A stretch of 18,363 bases of DNA from NCBI GenBank assembly GCA_937911265.1, contig CALDRG010000108.1:1-18363 (forward strand). Direction: 5' to 3'. A model generated the notes under the pieces. The model had not been told where the DNA came from and did no database searches. It saw only the letters and a list, made by a program, of their open reading frames with translations. A program made the position numbers and the translations under genes. This DNA comes from Thalassarchaeum sp002495735. GTDB lineage: Archaea; Thermoplasmatota; Poseidoniia; Poseidoniales; Thalassarchaeaceae. Positions 10,001-16,105 of the stretch are shown piece after piece; the stretch's first letter is position 1, and each line of letters opens with the position of its first letter.

Positions 10001-10618
10001 TATGCCATCCACATCGAGGAGAGAGAATGGCTTTTCCACTTTGTACAGGCCATCGATAATGCGGGAAGCCACCATATCCGGGTGGGTTCCTCCTAATCGC
10101 TTCTCGAGATGCTTAATGATGGTCCGGAAGGAAGTGATTCCCGGGCCGTCCCAATTAGAAGCGGCTGACTCACGCGACAGGTACGAATGCAGCTCGGCCA
10201 GAACTGCGGTCTTCCCCCTACCCCACCTCATCTCCGGCAACGGATTAATCATCGGGAATGCTAGCCTTGCCGCCTCGCGACGGCAGGCCTCATGCAACAC
10301 CAGTTCAAAGCCGCCCTCGGTGCTCAGAACCCTCGGCAACCTCAGATCTGCAACCAGTGAGGACTTCAGCGAGTCGATGGTATGGTGGAGTGTACTGTCA
10401 ATAGCCTGACTACTTGGCATTCCAGCAAGCGCCTGCTTTCTGGATTCTTCGGTAGGGTAGACGACCAGAACTCTTCCCGAGAGGTCTGACTCGGATCCCG
10501 TAGGACCCAGAGATTGTCTCGAAATATGCTCTGTGAGCCATACTGGGATATTGCCTCTGGGCACCTCTTCACAAGTCACCTGAACGAGGGTTTCCGAGGA
10601 CATGGCATCACTGAGCAT
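7031..10618 (-). CDS. addB: AddB-like subunit: inactive helicase fold plus Fe-S PD-(D/E)XK nuclease
   Basis: 1195 residues from ATG 10618. The C-terminal nuclease is complete: C829 in HYWLKCP, H861 in GELLHNVHH, D1008 in GYIDRVD, D1051-x-K1053 in RDLKTSE, Q1073 and Y1077 in QLALYAR, and the C1178-x2-C1181-x5-C1187 triplet, which with C829 forms the 4Fe-4S pattern of AddB and Cas4. The segment VRVLTPATALGCTADAII (571-588) followed by NLSSSSW matches the conserved helicase-like core of AddB/RecC-type subunits. No Walker A motif is seen near the N-terminus, so ATP is probably hydrolysed only by AddA. Gene order addB-addA with translational coupling matches bacterial addBA operons. Other possible starts are TTG 10645 and ATG 10603; no good ribosome-binding site decides between them. 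Family membership is inferred from architecture and motifs, and overall similarity to bacterial AddB looks low. Confidence 0.87.
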   Translation of the reverse strand: MLSDAMSSETLVQVTCEEVPRGNIPVWLTEHISRQSLGPTGSESDLSGRVLVVYPTEESRKQALAGMPSSQAIDSTLHHTIDSLKSSLVADLRLPRVLSTEGGFELVLHEACRREAARLAFPMINPLPEMRWGRGKTAVLAELHSYLSRESAASNWDGPGITSFRTIIKHLEKRLGGTHPDMVASRIIDGLYKVEKPFSLLDVDGIIMLDHPPGVPRSHVEIMLAVSRHCPIHQLAHPGNFRLGHHGMLLLDQHPIKTQSDLPPWVPPHQPESTPSESSTERVLLQREKHSFEATIRLTRERLESNPSSRLIIVDPALESNLPQWERGLKALGVPLPPSRQPAHTHSLGHWLIALATLPHGPDAFSLEALRSFSLQATLRPFESPDAHPTEDRISPRADPDMLTELARGEHVLGGPGALARWLQTIARPPISERDQFRKESTQWWLLCVADSLRPLLRGEDRAVLDEASRVGCHTGQKLPAIESSASGDDWLLSILGMIDLESAMELCDGEGPTPSAVAQAVVKDIQALRLMQSSMSHSAPEMGPKWVEEFTPLIRSSSIQSGSSLASGRVRVLTPATALGCTADAIILANLSSSSWDLRTPKMAFLGDEERHSLDLLRPDGPIRAARHQLEHLLAAAPEVLVLDPSLDDASPAAAPIREWAAAHDPDDDAEVMCTEPGQPVSPRGLRQSDGISLRNMLPSARAPLNSSAISISMDSELQHDRERRQPSHADDDGYLAQTSVQHLFSIDRTDLTRRTPPGIEPPRSHDRWPVVGGFVAGGKRTPTIDPRPFAPPATGTDVSDLRHGHSVGAEQDVPIWSPSRLHYWLKCPRMGWLSNGLRAEEDELQAEDLDPRTHGELLHNVHHDLICQTLGFEIGIERSFGEGSSVSSVAQSGRSEDELMRIALESLDSRAPWLDRTDAVSTHRLMILTGMSRDEWNRWLTNPRPVPPSGRVGTIVRAESTVRHASPVCLEWSVADFDEKGIEISIPKDISGGEKLPPIRVRGYIDRVDILPMDESTKEWLDPEGDESVAPLRVHGSGWRPRRLVAIRDLKTSESKAAKIRHSDGLLDELQLALYARAWEIAHPGDLVVAAGISLFSHHTEHMLELSSQYSAAHRDLLLGTRTDITTSLHRFPDEPASPHSDHFRAWLTQRLAVALRVAAGAAAGRVHPTPSPGVCGYCPVRNACEVRMEAGF

Positions 10619-10666
10619 ACACAATGGTGGGGTGGGGTTATTCAACCCACCTCAGGGTCGGATACC

Positions 10667-10679
10667 ATATCTAAGATAT
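10667..10679. promoter_or_regulatory. AT-rich palindrome at the probable addBA promoter
   Basis: ATATCT-A-AGATAT is a perfect inverted repeat with six-base arms around one central base. It touches the stop codon of the thioredoxin-like gene and lies 49-61 bases before ATG 10618. As a TATA-like element it would place transcription start near 10645, giving either a leaderless TTG start or a leader of about 27 bases to the ATG. It could equally be a repressor site. Function is inferred from position and symmetry only. Confidence 0.35.
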
Positions 10680-11614
10680 CATCGCTTTCTGCGTGACGGC
10701 AGTGAAGCCACAATGAGACATAACAGAACGGCTGCCAATCCCGGTCCCGGCAGAAATGGAGGGCTGTCACCAACCGAAGGTCCTCTCCTTGACCAATCTA
10801 TTAACAGCACGGCTGAGACATCATCATCATCCCATGCCGGTGGAGATTCTACAGTCACGGAGCCTTCCAATCCATCCAATTCAATGGCATCATGCAGCAC
10901 GTGCAGGTAGTCCCCGACACCATTCGAGCCATCTGGGAAACTGGCGCTGTCCTCGACAAAAAGAAGCCATGGTGTTAGAGCAAAGGTCCAGTAGTCATCA
11001 TCGTAGTCAACATTCAGATCGGTGATGTTCCATGAGAACTTCGTCTCACCTGATTCGGTAACAGAAATAGACAACCGAGCGGTCCCTATGAAGTTCCAAG
11101 AAGATCCAGTGGCCAATGATGTGGAGTAGTCGTTCGTGAGGCTGCTCGAACTCGGCGAGGTTCCCATATGCATCCTCTCCCCATCGAACACCGTGGTCGG
11201 AGCAAGTCTGGACGCTCCCCCAACTGCAGTAGAGGCGTCGCCATAGATAGACTCCCAACGATACTCCGTGGCATTGTTGCCAAAGGGGTCCTCTGGTTCA
11301 GACCTGTGCCTGTGGTAGTGAATGCGCATGACATCGGAATCTCCTATGGCCTCATCGAGAGCCTGTTCCGTGGTCACGCAGTTGAAACACCAGGTGGCGG
11401 TGTAGACCTCGATGACCGGAGTCATCTCAGAGTAGTTGAGTATGGTTTCACTGTCTGTCGTCTCGTTGGTAAGAGGTATCTCTAGAGCACCAAGGACTCC
11501 TCCGGTGACTCCGATTCTTGCATCGTCCCACATCGAGCTTTGCTCACTGGTGGCAATGACTTGGGTTGAGGCTGTTAGAAGCAGTACGACCAAGAGGAAT
11601 GGTGTCACTCTCAC
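10679..11614 (-). CDS. Secreted thioredoxin-like (Omp28-like) protein with C-terminal anchor
   Basis: 311 residues. A signal peptide fills residues 1-22 (hydrophobic PFLLVVLLLTAS, likely cleavage after VIA). A thioredoxin fold follows: VIEVYTATWCFNC carries the C76-x2-C79 redox pair, and LAPTTVFDG supplies the cis-proline (P139). The stretch from EVYTATWC to TTVFDG resembles Omp28-type thioredoxin proteins. A beta-rich region of about 130 residues comes next, then PPFLPGPG (285-292), a short hydrophobic helix (LAAVLLCLIVASL) and the basic end PSRRKR, a tripartite tail like archaeal PGF-CTERM sorting signals. The protein is therefore probably anchored outside the cytoplasmic membrane as a thiol-disulfide oxidoreductase or redox-active binding protein. 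The start is GTG 11614; a second in-frame GTG at 11608 is possible, and the nearby ATG at 11616 runs straight into a stop. It lies 60 bases upstream of addB. Confidence 0.82.
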   Translation of the reverse strand: MRVTPFLLVVLLLTASTQVIATSEQSSMWDDARIGVTGGVLGALEIPLTNETTDSETILNYSEMTPVIEVYTATWCFNCVTTEQALDEAIGDSDVMRIHYHRHRSEPEDPFGNNATEYRWESIYGDASTAVGGASRLAPTTVFDGERMHMGTSPSSSSLTNDYSTSLATGSSWNFIGTARLSISVTESGETKFSWNITDLNVDYDDDYWTFALTPWLLFVEDSASFPDGSNGVGDYLHVLHDAIELDGLEGSVTVESPPAWDDDDVSAVLLIDWSRRGPSVGDSPPFLPGPGLAAVLLCLIVASLPSRRKR

Positions 11615-11634
11615 ATTAGTCCCTACATATTGGG

Positions 11635-11640
11635 ATATTG
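11635..11640 (-). promoter_or_regulatory. Weak TATA-like box for the thioredoxin-like gene
   Basis: The minus strand reads CAATAT about 23-25 bases before the GTG at 11614, inside the 38-base gap to the threonine aldolase gene. No ribosome-binding site is seen before the GTG, so a leaderless transcript is possible. Weak evidence. Confidence 0.25.
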
Positions 11641-11652
11641 AATGCTTCCGGG

Positions 11653-12720
11653 TTATTGAGCAGCATCGAAAGCAGCGATGACCCGGTCAATGTCCTCATC
11701 GGTGATGTGCAGATGCACTACCGCCCGGAGAGTCGATATATCGCCGTAATCGACACCATGCTCTAGATCTAGAACATCGACACCCCGCTCGGCCAGGCTA
11801 TTAACCAGAGTCTTCGCTCCGTCCTTCTTACAATTGATGTACACCATGTTTGACTGCACTGCTCCGAGGTCAATCGAATACTCCTCCATGGCGTCCAACG
11901 CCTCGGCGAGACGCCGGGCTCGGGCATGGTCCTCTCCGAGCCTATCGATGTTGTTCTCCAAGGCATACAATCCAGCAGCTGCGAGTATCCCTGACTGCCT
12001 CATCCCCCCACCGAACATCTTGCGCCATCTGTGAGCCTCGGCAATGGTAGCGGCATCCCCTACAAGGACGGAGCCGATGGGTGCACCAAGGCCCTTCGAC
12101 AAACATATCGAGATAGTATCGAAGTCTCTAACCATCCTTGCTGGATCGGTGCCACTGGCAACGACTGCATTGAACATCCGTGCACCATCCATGTGGGCGC
12201 GACAGTCGTTCCTATGTGCGACTTCACAGATTGCATCCAAAGTCTCCTGGTCGTAGATTGATCCTCCTCCTACATTTGCTGTGTTCTCGACGCAAATTAG
12301 AGTGCATTCTGGATAATGTGAATCGCTTCCGGCTACCTTTCGAATAGCCCTCTGAACATTCTCAGGAGACATTTGCCCTCTCTCCCCTTCAACCAAGGAG
12401 ATTGAGCATCCTGCTAGCACTGCGTAACCACCTGCCTCGTACATGTAGATGTGGCTCTTACAATGTGTGACAATTTCGTCGCCGGGCTTGGTCTGTGATT
12501 TGATTGCTACTGCATTGGACATAGTCCCCGAGGGAACGAACAGCGCGGCCTCTTTCCCGAGCATCTCTGCAATGCGGTTCTGTAGTTCTATCACTGTGGG
12601 ATCGTCACCTAGAACATCGTCCCCAACTACCGCTGCTGCCATCGCCTCACGCATCGGGGGCGTAGGCTGTGTGACTGTGTCACTGCGCAGGTCGACTCGG
12701 TCGCTCGGGTAGTTCTTCAC
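11653..12720 (-). CDS. ltaE: Low-specificity L-threonine aldolase (PLP)
   Basis: 355 residues, full length for the family. It cleaves L-threonine and allo-threonine to glycine and acetaldehyde using pyridoxal phosphate in the cytoplasm. The N-terminal signature DLRSDTVTQPT (10-20), the PLP-stacking H90 in CKSHIYMYEAGG, D178 and R181 in HMDGARMFNA (the aspartate pairs with the pyridine nitrogen) and the Schiff-base lysine K209 in CLSKGLGAPIGS are all present. The start is GTG 12720: an in-frame TGA lies three codons upstream and the next methionine falls after the conserved signature. The ATG at 12727 is in another frame. It lies 44 bases after the surface-protein gene and 38 bases before the thioredoxin-like gene, all on the minus strand, but the functions do not suggest a pathway operon. 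Other beta-hydroxy amino acids are possible substrates. Confidence 0.94.
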   Translation of the reverse strand: MKNYPSDRVDLRSDTVTQPTPPMREAMAAAVVGDDVLGDDPTVIELQNRIAEMLGKEAALFVPSGTMSNAVAIKSQTKPGDEIVTHCKSHIYMYEAGGYAVLAGCSISLVEGERGQMSPENVQRAIRKVAGSDSHYPECTLICVENTANVGGGSIYDQETLDAICEVAHRNDCRAHMDGARMFNAVVASGTDPARMVRDFDTISICLSKGLGAPIGSVLVGDAATIAEAHRWRKMFGGGMRQSGILAAAGLYALENNIDRLGEDHARARRLAEALDAMEEYSIDLGAVQSNMVYINCKKDGAKTLVNSLAERGVDVLDLEHGVDYGDISTLRAVVHLHITDEDIDRVIAAFDAAQ

Positions 12721-12744
12721 GGAACATCACAGAGCCCCTCTGAC

Positions 12745-12750
12745 ATATCA
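12745..12750 (-). promoter_or_regulatory. TATA-like box for ltaE
   Basis: The minus strand reads TGATAT centred about 27 bases before the GTG start at 12720, the usual archaeal TATA to transcription-start distance. This suggests a leaderless or nearly leaderless transcript. An AGAGGGG stretch lies about 14 bases before the GTG, too far for a normal ribosome-binding site. Weak evidence. Confidence 0.28.
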
Positions 12751-12764
12751 AGTGCGCTAGGCCA

Positions 12765-15700
12765 TCAATCCTTGCTGGGAGGACGCTTTCTGCGCTTGCC
12801 ATCCTGGGGCCGCTTTCTGCGCTTGCCCTTCGAGGGTCGCTTCTTGCGCAGCTTTCCCTTCTGATCACCCAAATGGCCGAGATCAGTGTCTATTTTCTTA
12901 CGACTCTTTGGTGCCTCTTTTTTCTGCGACTGAGTGTAAACTAGTATGAGTACGATTACTGCGGCGGCGGCTGCCGCACCCATCGCGATAACAGGGGAAG
13001 TATCAATCTCGATGCAGCTCGACTGCCCCCTCTTAGGCTGCGTTGAGTCGCCCTTGCACATCTCCTGATTGGTAGCTGCGGATGCAGCAACGAAGTGGTC
13101 GACGTCTGCTTCCTTACAACTCATCTTACCCACAGTGTCCTGATACGTGCCTGCACTGCAGGCCGTTTGGAATTCAGCCCCACTGGTTGATACATAGTAT
13201 CCGGGTTGAGAGTCGGTACACTCTGCCTGCGCCCCCATTTCTTGGAAGGTGCCTCGCTCGCAGGGTGTCTGAGATGGAGAACCAGTTGAAGGAACATGGT
13301 TGCCAGGGTCTGCGTCTATGCATTCAGACTGCCCCTCCTCAGGCTGATAGTATCCGCGCCCGCAAGCGGAGGATCCTGAGGCCTCGCGGATGTCAACGTA
13401 ATGTCCCGGCTCGGCGTCAATGCAGTCCGATTGTCCGGTGGATGACTGATAAGTGCCTAACAGACAGGGCTCCTGGCCCGCGGAACCCAAGTTGGGGACG
13501 TGGAAACCGTAGTCGGCCTCCGAACAGGATGTCGCACCTATCATCGACTGGTAGGTCCCGAGAGAGCAAGGTATCTGTTCTGCGGTTCCACTCTCATCCG
13601 TGTAATGTCCTATCTCGTTGGCCAAGCACTCCGGAGCGCCTGATTCCGGCTGATGATATCCCGCAGAACATGCAGTCTGTGAGTCTGAGCCTGTATCAGA
13701 GACGTGGTGACCTGGGTCAGCCGACAGGCATTCACCCAATCCACTCTCAGGTGCATAACTGCCAGCATCACACTCGGTTTGTGAAGTAGCAGCAGGGCCT
13801 GGTGCGTAGTGCCCTGAATCGACTTCGATACAATCCTCTGAACCCGTGTTGGGTTGATAGTTGCCTACCGGGCAAGGTATCTGGAACCCCGTCCCAGACT
13901 CAGGTGCGTAGTGCCCTGAATCGACCAGAGAGCAACCAGTCGATGCGGGAGTCGGTTGATGCGAACCAACCGGACAGGCCATCTGATCTATGGCTCCACT
14001 GCCAGTGACGTAGTACCCAGGGTCGGCAGGGTGGCACGAGTCCATGCCAGACGATGGTGCGTAGGTCCCAGGCTCACATGCCAGTTGATCCGCAGAACCG
14101 AAGCCTGGCGCGTAATGCCCTTCTGATGCTGAGAAGCAGCTGGACTTACCGGCCACCGGCTGATAGGTTCCCGGCGAGCATTTGGTCTGGTCGAATTGCT
14201 GAGGTTCGGAGACATAGTTTCCCGGGTCGGCATCTAGGCAAGTCGGTTGTCCGAGGTCAGGTTGGTAGGTTCCCGGTGGACAGGGTATCTGGAAGGCTAA
14301 TCCTGCATCGCTGTAATTGCCCCGATCGACATCAATACACGAAGTTTGACCGTCGGCCGGCTGATAGGTCCCTGCGAAGCATGGGCTCTGGTTAATCGAA
14401 CCATTGACGTCGGTGAAGTGACCGGGAGAAGTATCCATGCAAGAGCTCTGCCCGGTATATGGTTGGTAGGTTCCAGGGTAGCATTCGAATTGCTCGGCCA
14501 TCCCATGGTAAGGTACGTAGTACCCCGGAGAGGAATCAATACACTGCAGACCGGACAGATACTGACCCGGAGAGCATGATTCAGCAACCCAGGGAGTTGA
14601 GTCGAATATTGAGACAGTGCCGTCGTTGTCATGATCTCTCTCGCCTAAGGAGGCGGATGCAAAAGCAGTCGAGTTCGGGGATGAATGCCCTAGGTCAACA
14701 TACGCGGGGATATCGCTGTCTCGGATATTCACACCGTCAGAGGTGCCCAACCCAAGTTGGCCATCCTCGTGAAAACCCCAGCAATATAGTGATGCATTGG
14801 ATGCGATACCGCAGGTGTGCAACCGGCCCGTAGAGATAGTCGAGAAATGACCTCCGGGGAAGGTCACATATGTTGGTGTGAGTCGGGTAATGGTAGTCCC
14901 GTCGCCGATCTGTCCATCGGTGTTGTTTCCCCAACATACGCTGCTGTTGTCATCTAGAATTGAACAGGCGTGATACTTTCCCAAATCAATCGATATCGCG
15001 GTTCGACCTGGTGGTAGTGAGGCATACTTGAGAGAGGTGGATGATGTGGTAGTCCCGTCTCCAAATTGGCCAACGTCGTTTTTGCCCCAGCAAGCCACAC
15101 TACCGTTATCCAAAAGTGCACAAGTCGTCAAAGTACCTGTTGTTATCGCAACCAACGTACTGTTTGCAGGGAGGATTGTTATCGGTGTCGGTTCGTCTCT
15201 AGCAGTGGTAGTTCCATCCCCTAGTTGGCCTTCTCCGTTCAGGCCCCAGCACATCCCAGTGCCGTCGTCCAAGATAACGCAGGTGGATTTCCATCCAGTA
15301 GATACTGCGACAGCGGTTCGACCTGCGGGCAGGTTGATTGGGTATGGAGTGGTCACATCGGTACCGCTTTCACCGACCCCTACTATTCCTTCTTCATTTT
15401 CTCCCCAGCAATAGAGAGAGTTGTCATCCATAATAGCGCAAGTGTGATGCCCTCCATTTGATATCTGTACGGCGGATTTTCCTGCGGGCATCGCCACTGG
15501 GTATGGTGTGTTATGCCACCCAGAATTTCCGCCGTGGCCGATTTGGCCACCGTAGTCCTCACCCCAGCATTGGAGTGTGTTATCAGTCATCATCGCACAA
15601 GTGTGGTGTCCCGCGGACCCAGAGCCCTGTCCGATTTCGATGGCTGTAGTGAGCCCCCCACTATATCCAAGTAGAACTTGTGTTGGAGTTCTCCTGTCAT

Positions 15701-15998
15701 TGTTGTCACCAGTGCCTAGCATTCCAACCTGACCTTCGCCCCAACACTTCACTGAACTGTTATCCAATACTGCACAAGTATGGTAATAGGAGGCTTGTAC
15801 TGTGGAGGCCGAATATATCGAGCCGGCTTGAGATCCGGGGAAGTGGAGAGTGAGGTTCGCATGAGTCTCAAGGACGGGTTTATCATTGACCAATTCGGCT
15901 CTGTCCCCTGAGTCAATAGTTACTGAGGCTGACATCCCCAAGAGCAGTATCACGAGGGCTATCGGGAGGGGGTTGGGGTGTCGGACAGGCTGGCGCAT
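12765..15998 (-). CDS. Membrane-anchored surface protein: RCC1 propeller plus ephrin-receptor-like Cys repeats
   Basis: 1077 residues. In order: a signal peptide (hydrophobic LPIALVILLLGMSA, 11-24); seven RCC1-type repeats (about 68-435), each with a C-x9-C-W-G core; an EF-hand-like loop D455-x-D457-x-D459-G-(x5)-D466; sixteen cysteine-rich repeats (475-995) of the type C-x-x-G-T-Y-Q-P-x-x-G-x-x-x-C, like the GCC2/GCC3 or ephrin-receptor-like module; a membrane helix (about 1002-1021, AMGAAAAAAVIVLILVY); and a strongly basic cytoplasmic tail with GKRRKRP twice. Many N-x-S/T sequons occur in the outer part. It is probably a type I surface protein with a beta-propeller at the tip and a disulfide-rich stalk, for adhesion, recognition or cell-surface structure; the ligand is unknown. 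ATG 15998 is the natural start in front of the signal peptide and has a TATA-like box 26-27 bases upstream. RCC1 here need not imply GTPase exchange; extracellular bacterial RCC1-like proteins have other roles. Confidence 0.88.
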   Translation of the reverse strand: MRQPVRHPNPLPIALVILLLGMSASVTIDSGDRAELVNDKPVLETHANLTLHFPGSQAGSIYSASTVQASYYHTCAVLDNSSVKCWGEGQVGMLGTGDNNDRRTPTQVLLGYSGGLTTAIEIGQGSGSAGHHTCAMMTDNTLQCWGEDYGGQIGHGGNSGWHNTPYPVAMPAGKSAVQISNGGHHTCAIMDDNSLYCWGENEEGIVGVGESGTDVTTPYPINLPAGRTAVAVSTGWKSTCVILDDGTGMCWGLNGEGQLGDGTTTARDEPTPITILPANSTLVAITTGTLTTCALLDNGSVACWGKNDVGQFGDGTTTSSTSLKYASLPPGRTAISIDLGKYHACSILDDNSSVCWGNNTDGQIGDGTTITRLTPTYVTFPGGHFSTISTGRLHTCGIASNASLYCWGFHEDGQLGLGTSDGVNIRDSDIPAYVDLGHSSPNSTAFASASLGERDHDNDGTVSIFDSTPWVAESCSPGQYLSGLQCIDSSPGYYVPYHGMAEQFECYPGTYQPYTGQSSCMDTSPGHFTDVNGSINQSPCFAGTYQPADGQTSCIDVDRGNYSDAGLAFQIPCPPGTYQPDLGQPTCLDADPGNYVSEPQQFDQTKCSPGTYQPVAGKSSCFSASEGHYAPGFGSADQLACEPGTYAPSSGMDSCHPADPGYYVTGSGAIDQMACPVGSHQPTPASTGCSLVDSGHYAPESGTGFQIPCPVGNYQPNTGSEDCIEVDSGHYAPGPAATSQTECDAGSYAPESGLGECLSADPGHHVSDTGSDSQTACSAGYHQPESGAPECLANEIGHYTDESGTAEQIPCSLGTYQSMIGATSCSEADYGFHVPNLGSAGQEPCLLGTYQSSTGQSDCIDAEPGHYVDIREASGSSACGRGYYQPEEGQSECIDADPGNHVPSTGSPSQTPCERGTFQEMGAQAECTDSQPGYYVSTSGAEFQTACSAGTYQDTVGKMSCKEADVDHFVAASAATNQEMCKGDSTQPKRGQSSCIEIDTSPVIAMGAAAAAAVIVLILVYTQSQKKEAPKSRKKIDTDLGHLGDQKGKLRKKRPSKGKRRKRPQDGKRRKRPPSKD
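12784..12827. repeat. 27-base tandem repeat coding the basic tail
   Basis: The 17-base string CGCTTTCTGCGCTTGCC occurs identically at 12784-12800 and 12811-12827, a period of 27 bases or nine codons. It encodes the repeated GKRRKRP units at the C-terminus of the surface protein. A looser third copy (KKRPSKGKRRKRP) precedes them, suggesting growth by short duplications. Confidence 0.7.
13014..14576 (-). repeat. Sixteen cysteine-rich 34-residue repeats
   Basis: Cysteine pairs at residues 475/486, 506/520, 540/554, 573/587, 607/621, 641/655, 675/689, 709/723, 743/757, 777/791, 811/825, 845/859, 879/893, 913/927, 947/961 and 981/995 of the surface protein. From the second unit on, the pair is always C-x13-C and the period is 34 residues, with one step of 33. 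Units share PGTYQP, then GQSSC, then PGHYV-like segments. Constant pairing suggests one disulfide per unit and a rod-like stalk. The DNA copies are diverged, so this is an old array rather than a fresh expansion. Confidence 0.85.
14694..15797 (-). repeat. Seven RCC1-type repeats (beta-propeller)
   Basis: Seven units with cores C75/C85, C134/C144, C187/C197, C240/C250, C293/C303, C345/C355 and C396/C406, each C-x9-C followed by WG and then G-Q-x-G. Spacing is 51-59 residues. Seven units is the number needed to close an RCC1 propeller. The cysteine pair in every blade is unusual for cytosolic RCC1 and suits an extracellular, disulfide-stabilised version. Confidence 0.85.
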
Positions 15999-16021
15999 AG
16001 CACCCTGACTTCTCTCTCAAG

Positions 16022-16027
16022 ATTTAA
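16022..16027 (-). promoter_or_regulatory. TATA-like box of the surface-protein gene
   Basis: The minus strand reads TTAAAT centred 26-27 bases before ATG 15998, the canonical archaeal spacing, so the transcript may start at or next to the ATG. It adjoins the 10-base palindrome AACAATTGTT (16026-16035). This is the shared upstream region of two divergent genes. Confidence 0.4.
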
Positions 16028-16079
16028 CAATTGTTCGTGCACCCTTTGATTACGCCGAATGCACTGAGAGGTCAAACTC

Positions 16080-16089
16080 ATTTGTATAC
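16080..16089 (+). promoter_or_regulatory. TATA-like box of the aminotransferase gene
   Basis: ATTTGTATAC lies about 20-22 bases before ATG 16106, slightly close for a leaderless start there. It would also fit a short leader to the later in-frame ATG at 16160. No ribosome-binding site is seen before either ATG. Position is the main argument. Confidence 0.3.
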
Positions 16090-16105
16090 AGCCTCACGGC
16101 GAGGC

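Noticed and set aside
10180..10240. WGRGKT in the AddB-like protein (residues 132-137) as a Walker A
   Set aside because: It is too far from the N-terminus, lacks the G-x4-GK[ST] pattern and is not preceded by a beta strand like a P-loop.
13082..13789. Plus-strand 235-residue ORF opposite the cysteine repeats
   Set aside because: It is an antisense shadow of a repetitive coding region; its regularity comes from the repeats.
13014..14576. CRISPR-like array because of the regular period near 102 bases
   Set aside because: The period is in the protein; the DNA copies are diverged and lie in one open reading frame.
16026..16035. Palindrome AACAATTGTT between divergent genes
   Set aside because: Ten-base palindromes are expected several times by chance in a window this size, and it adjoins the AT-rich promoter; kept only as a note.
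16031..16105. TTG start of the aminotransferase at 16031
   Set aside because: It would place the start upstream of the TATA-like box, lacks a ribosome-binding site and adds residues not expected for the family.
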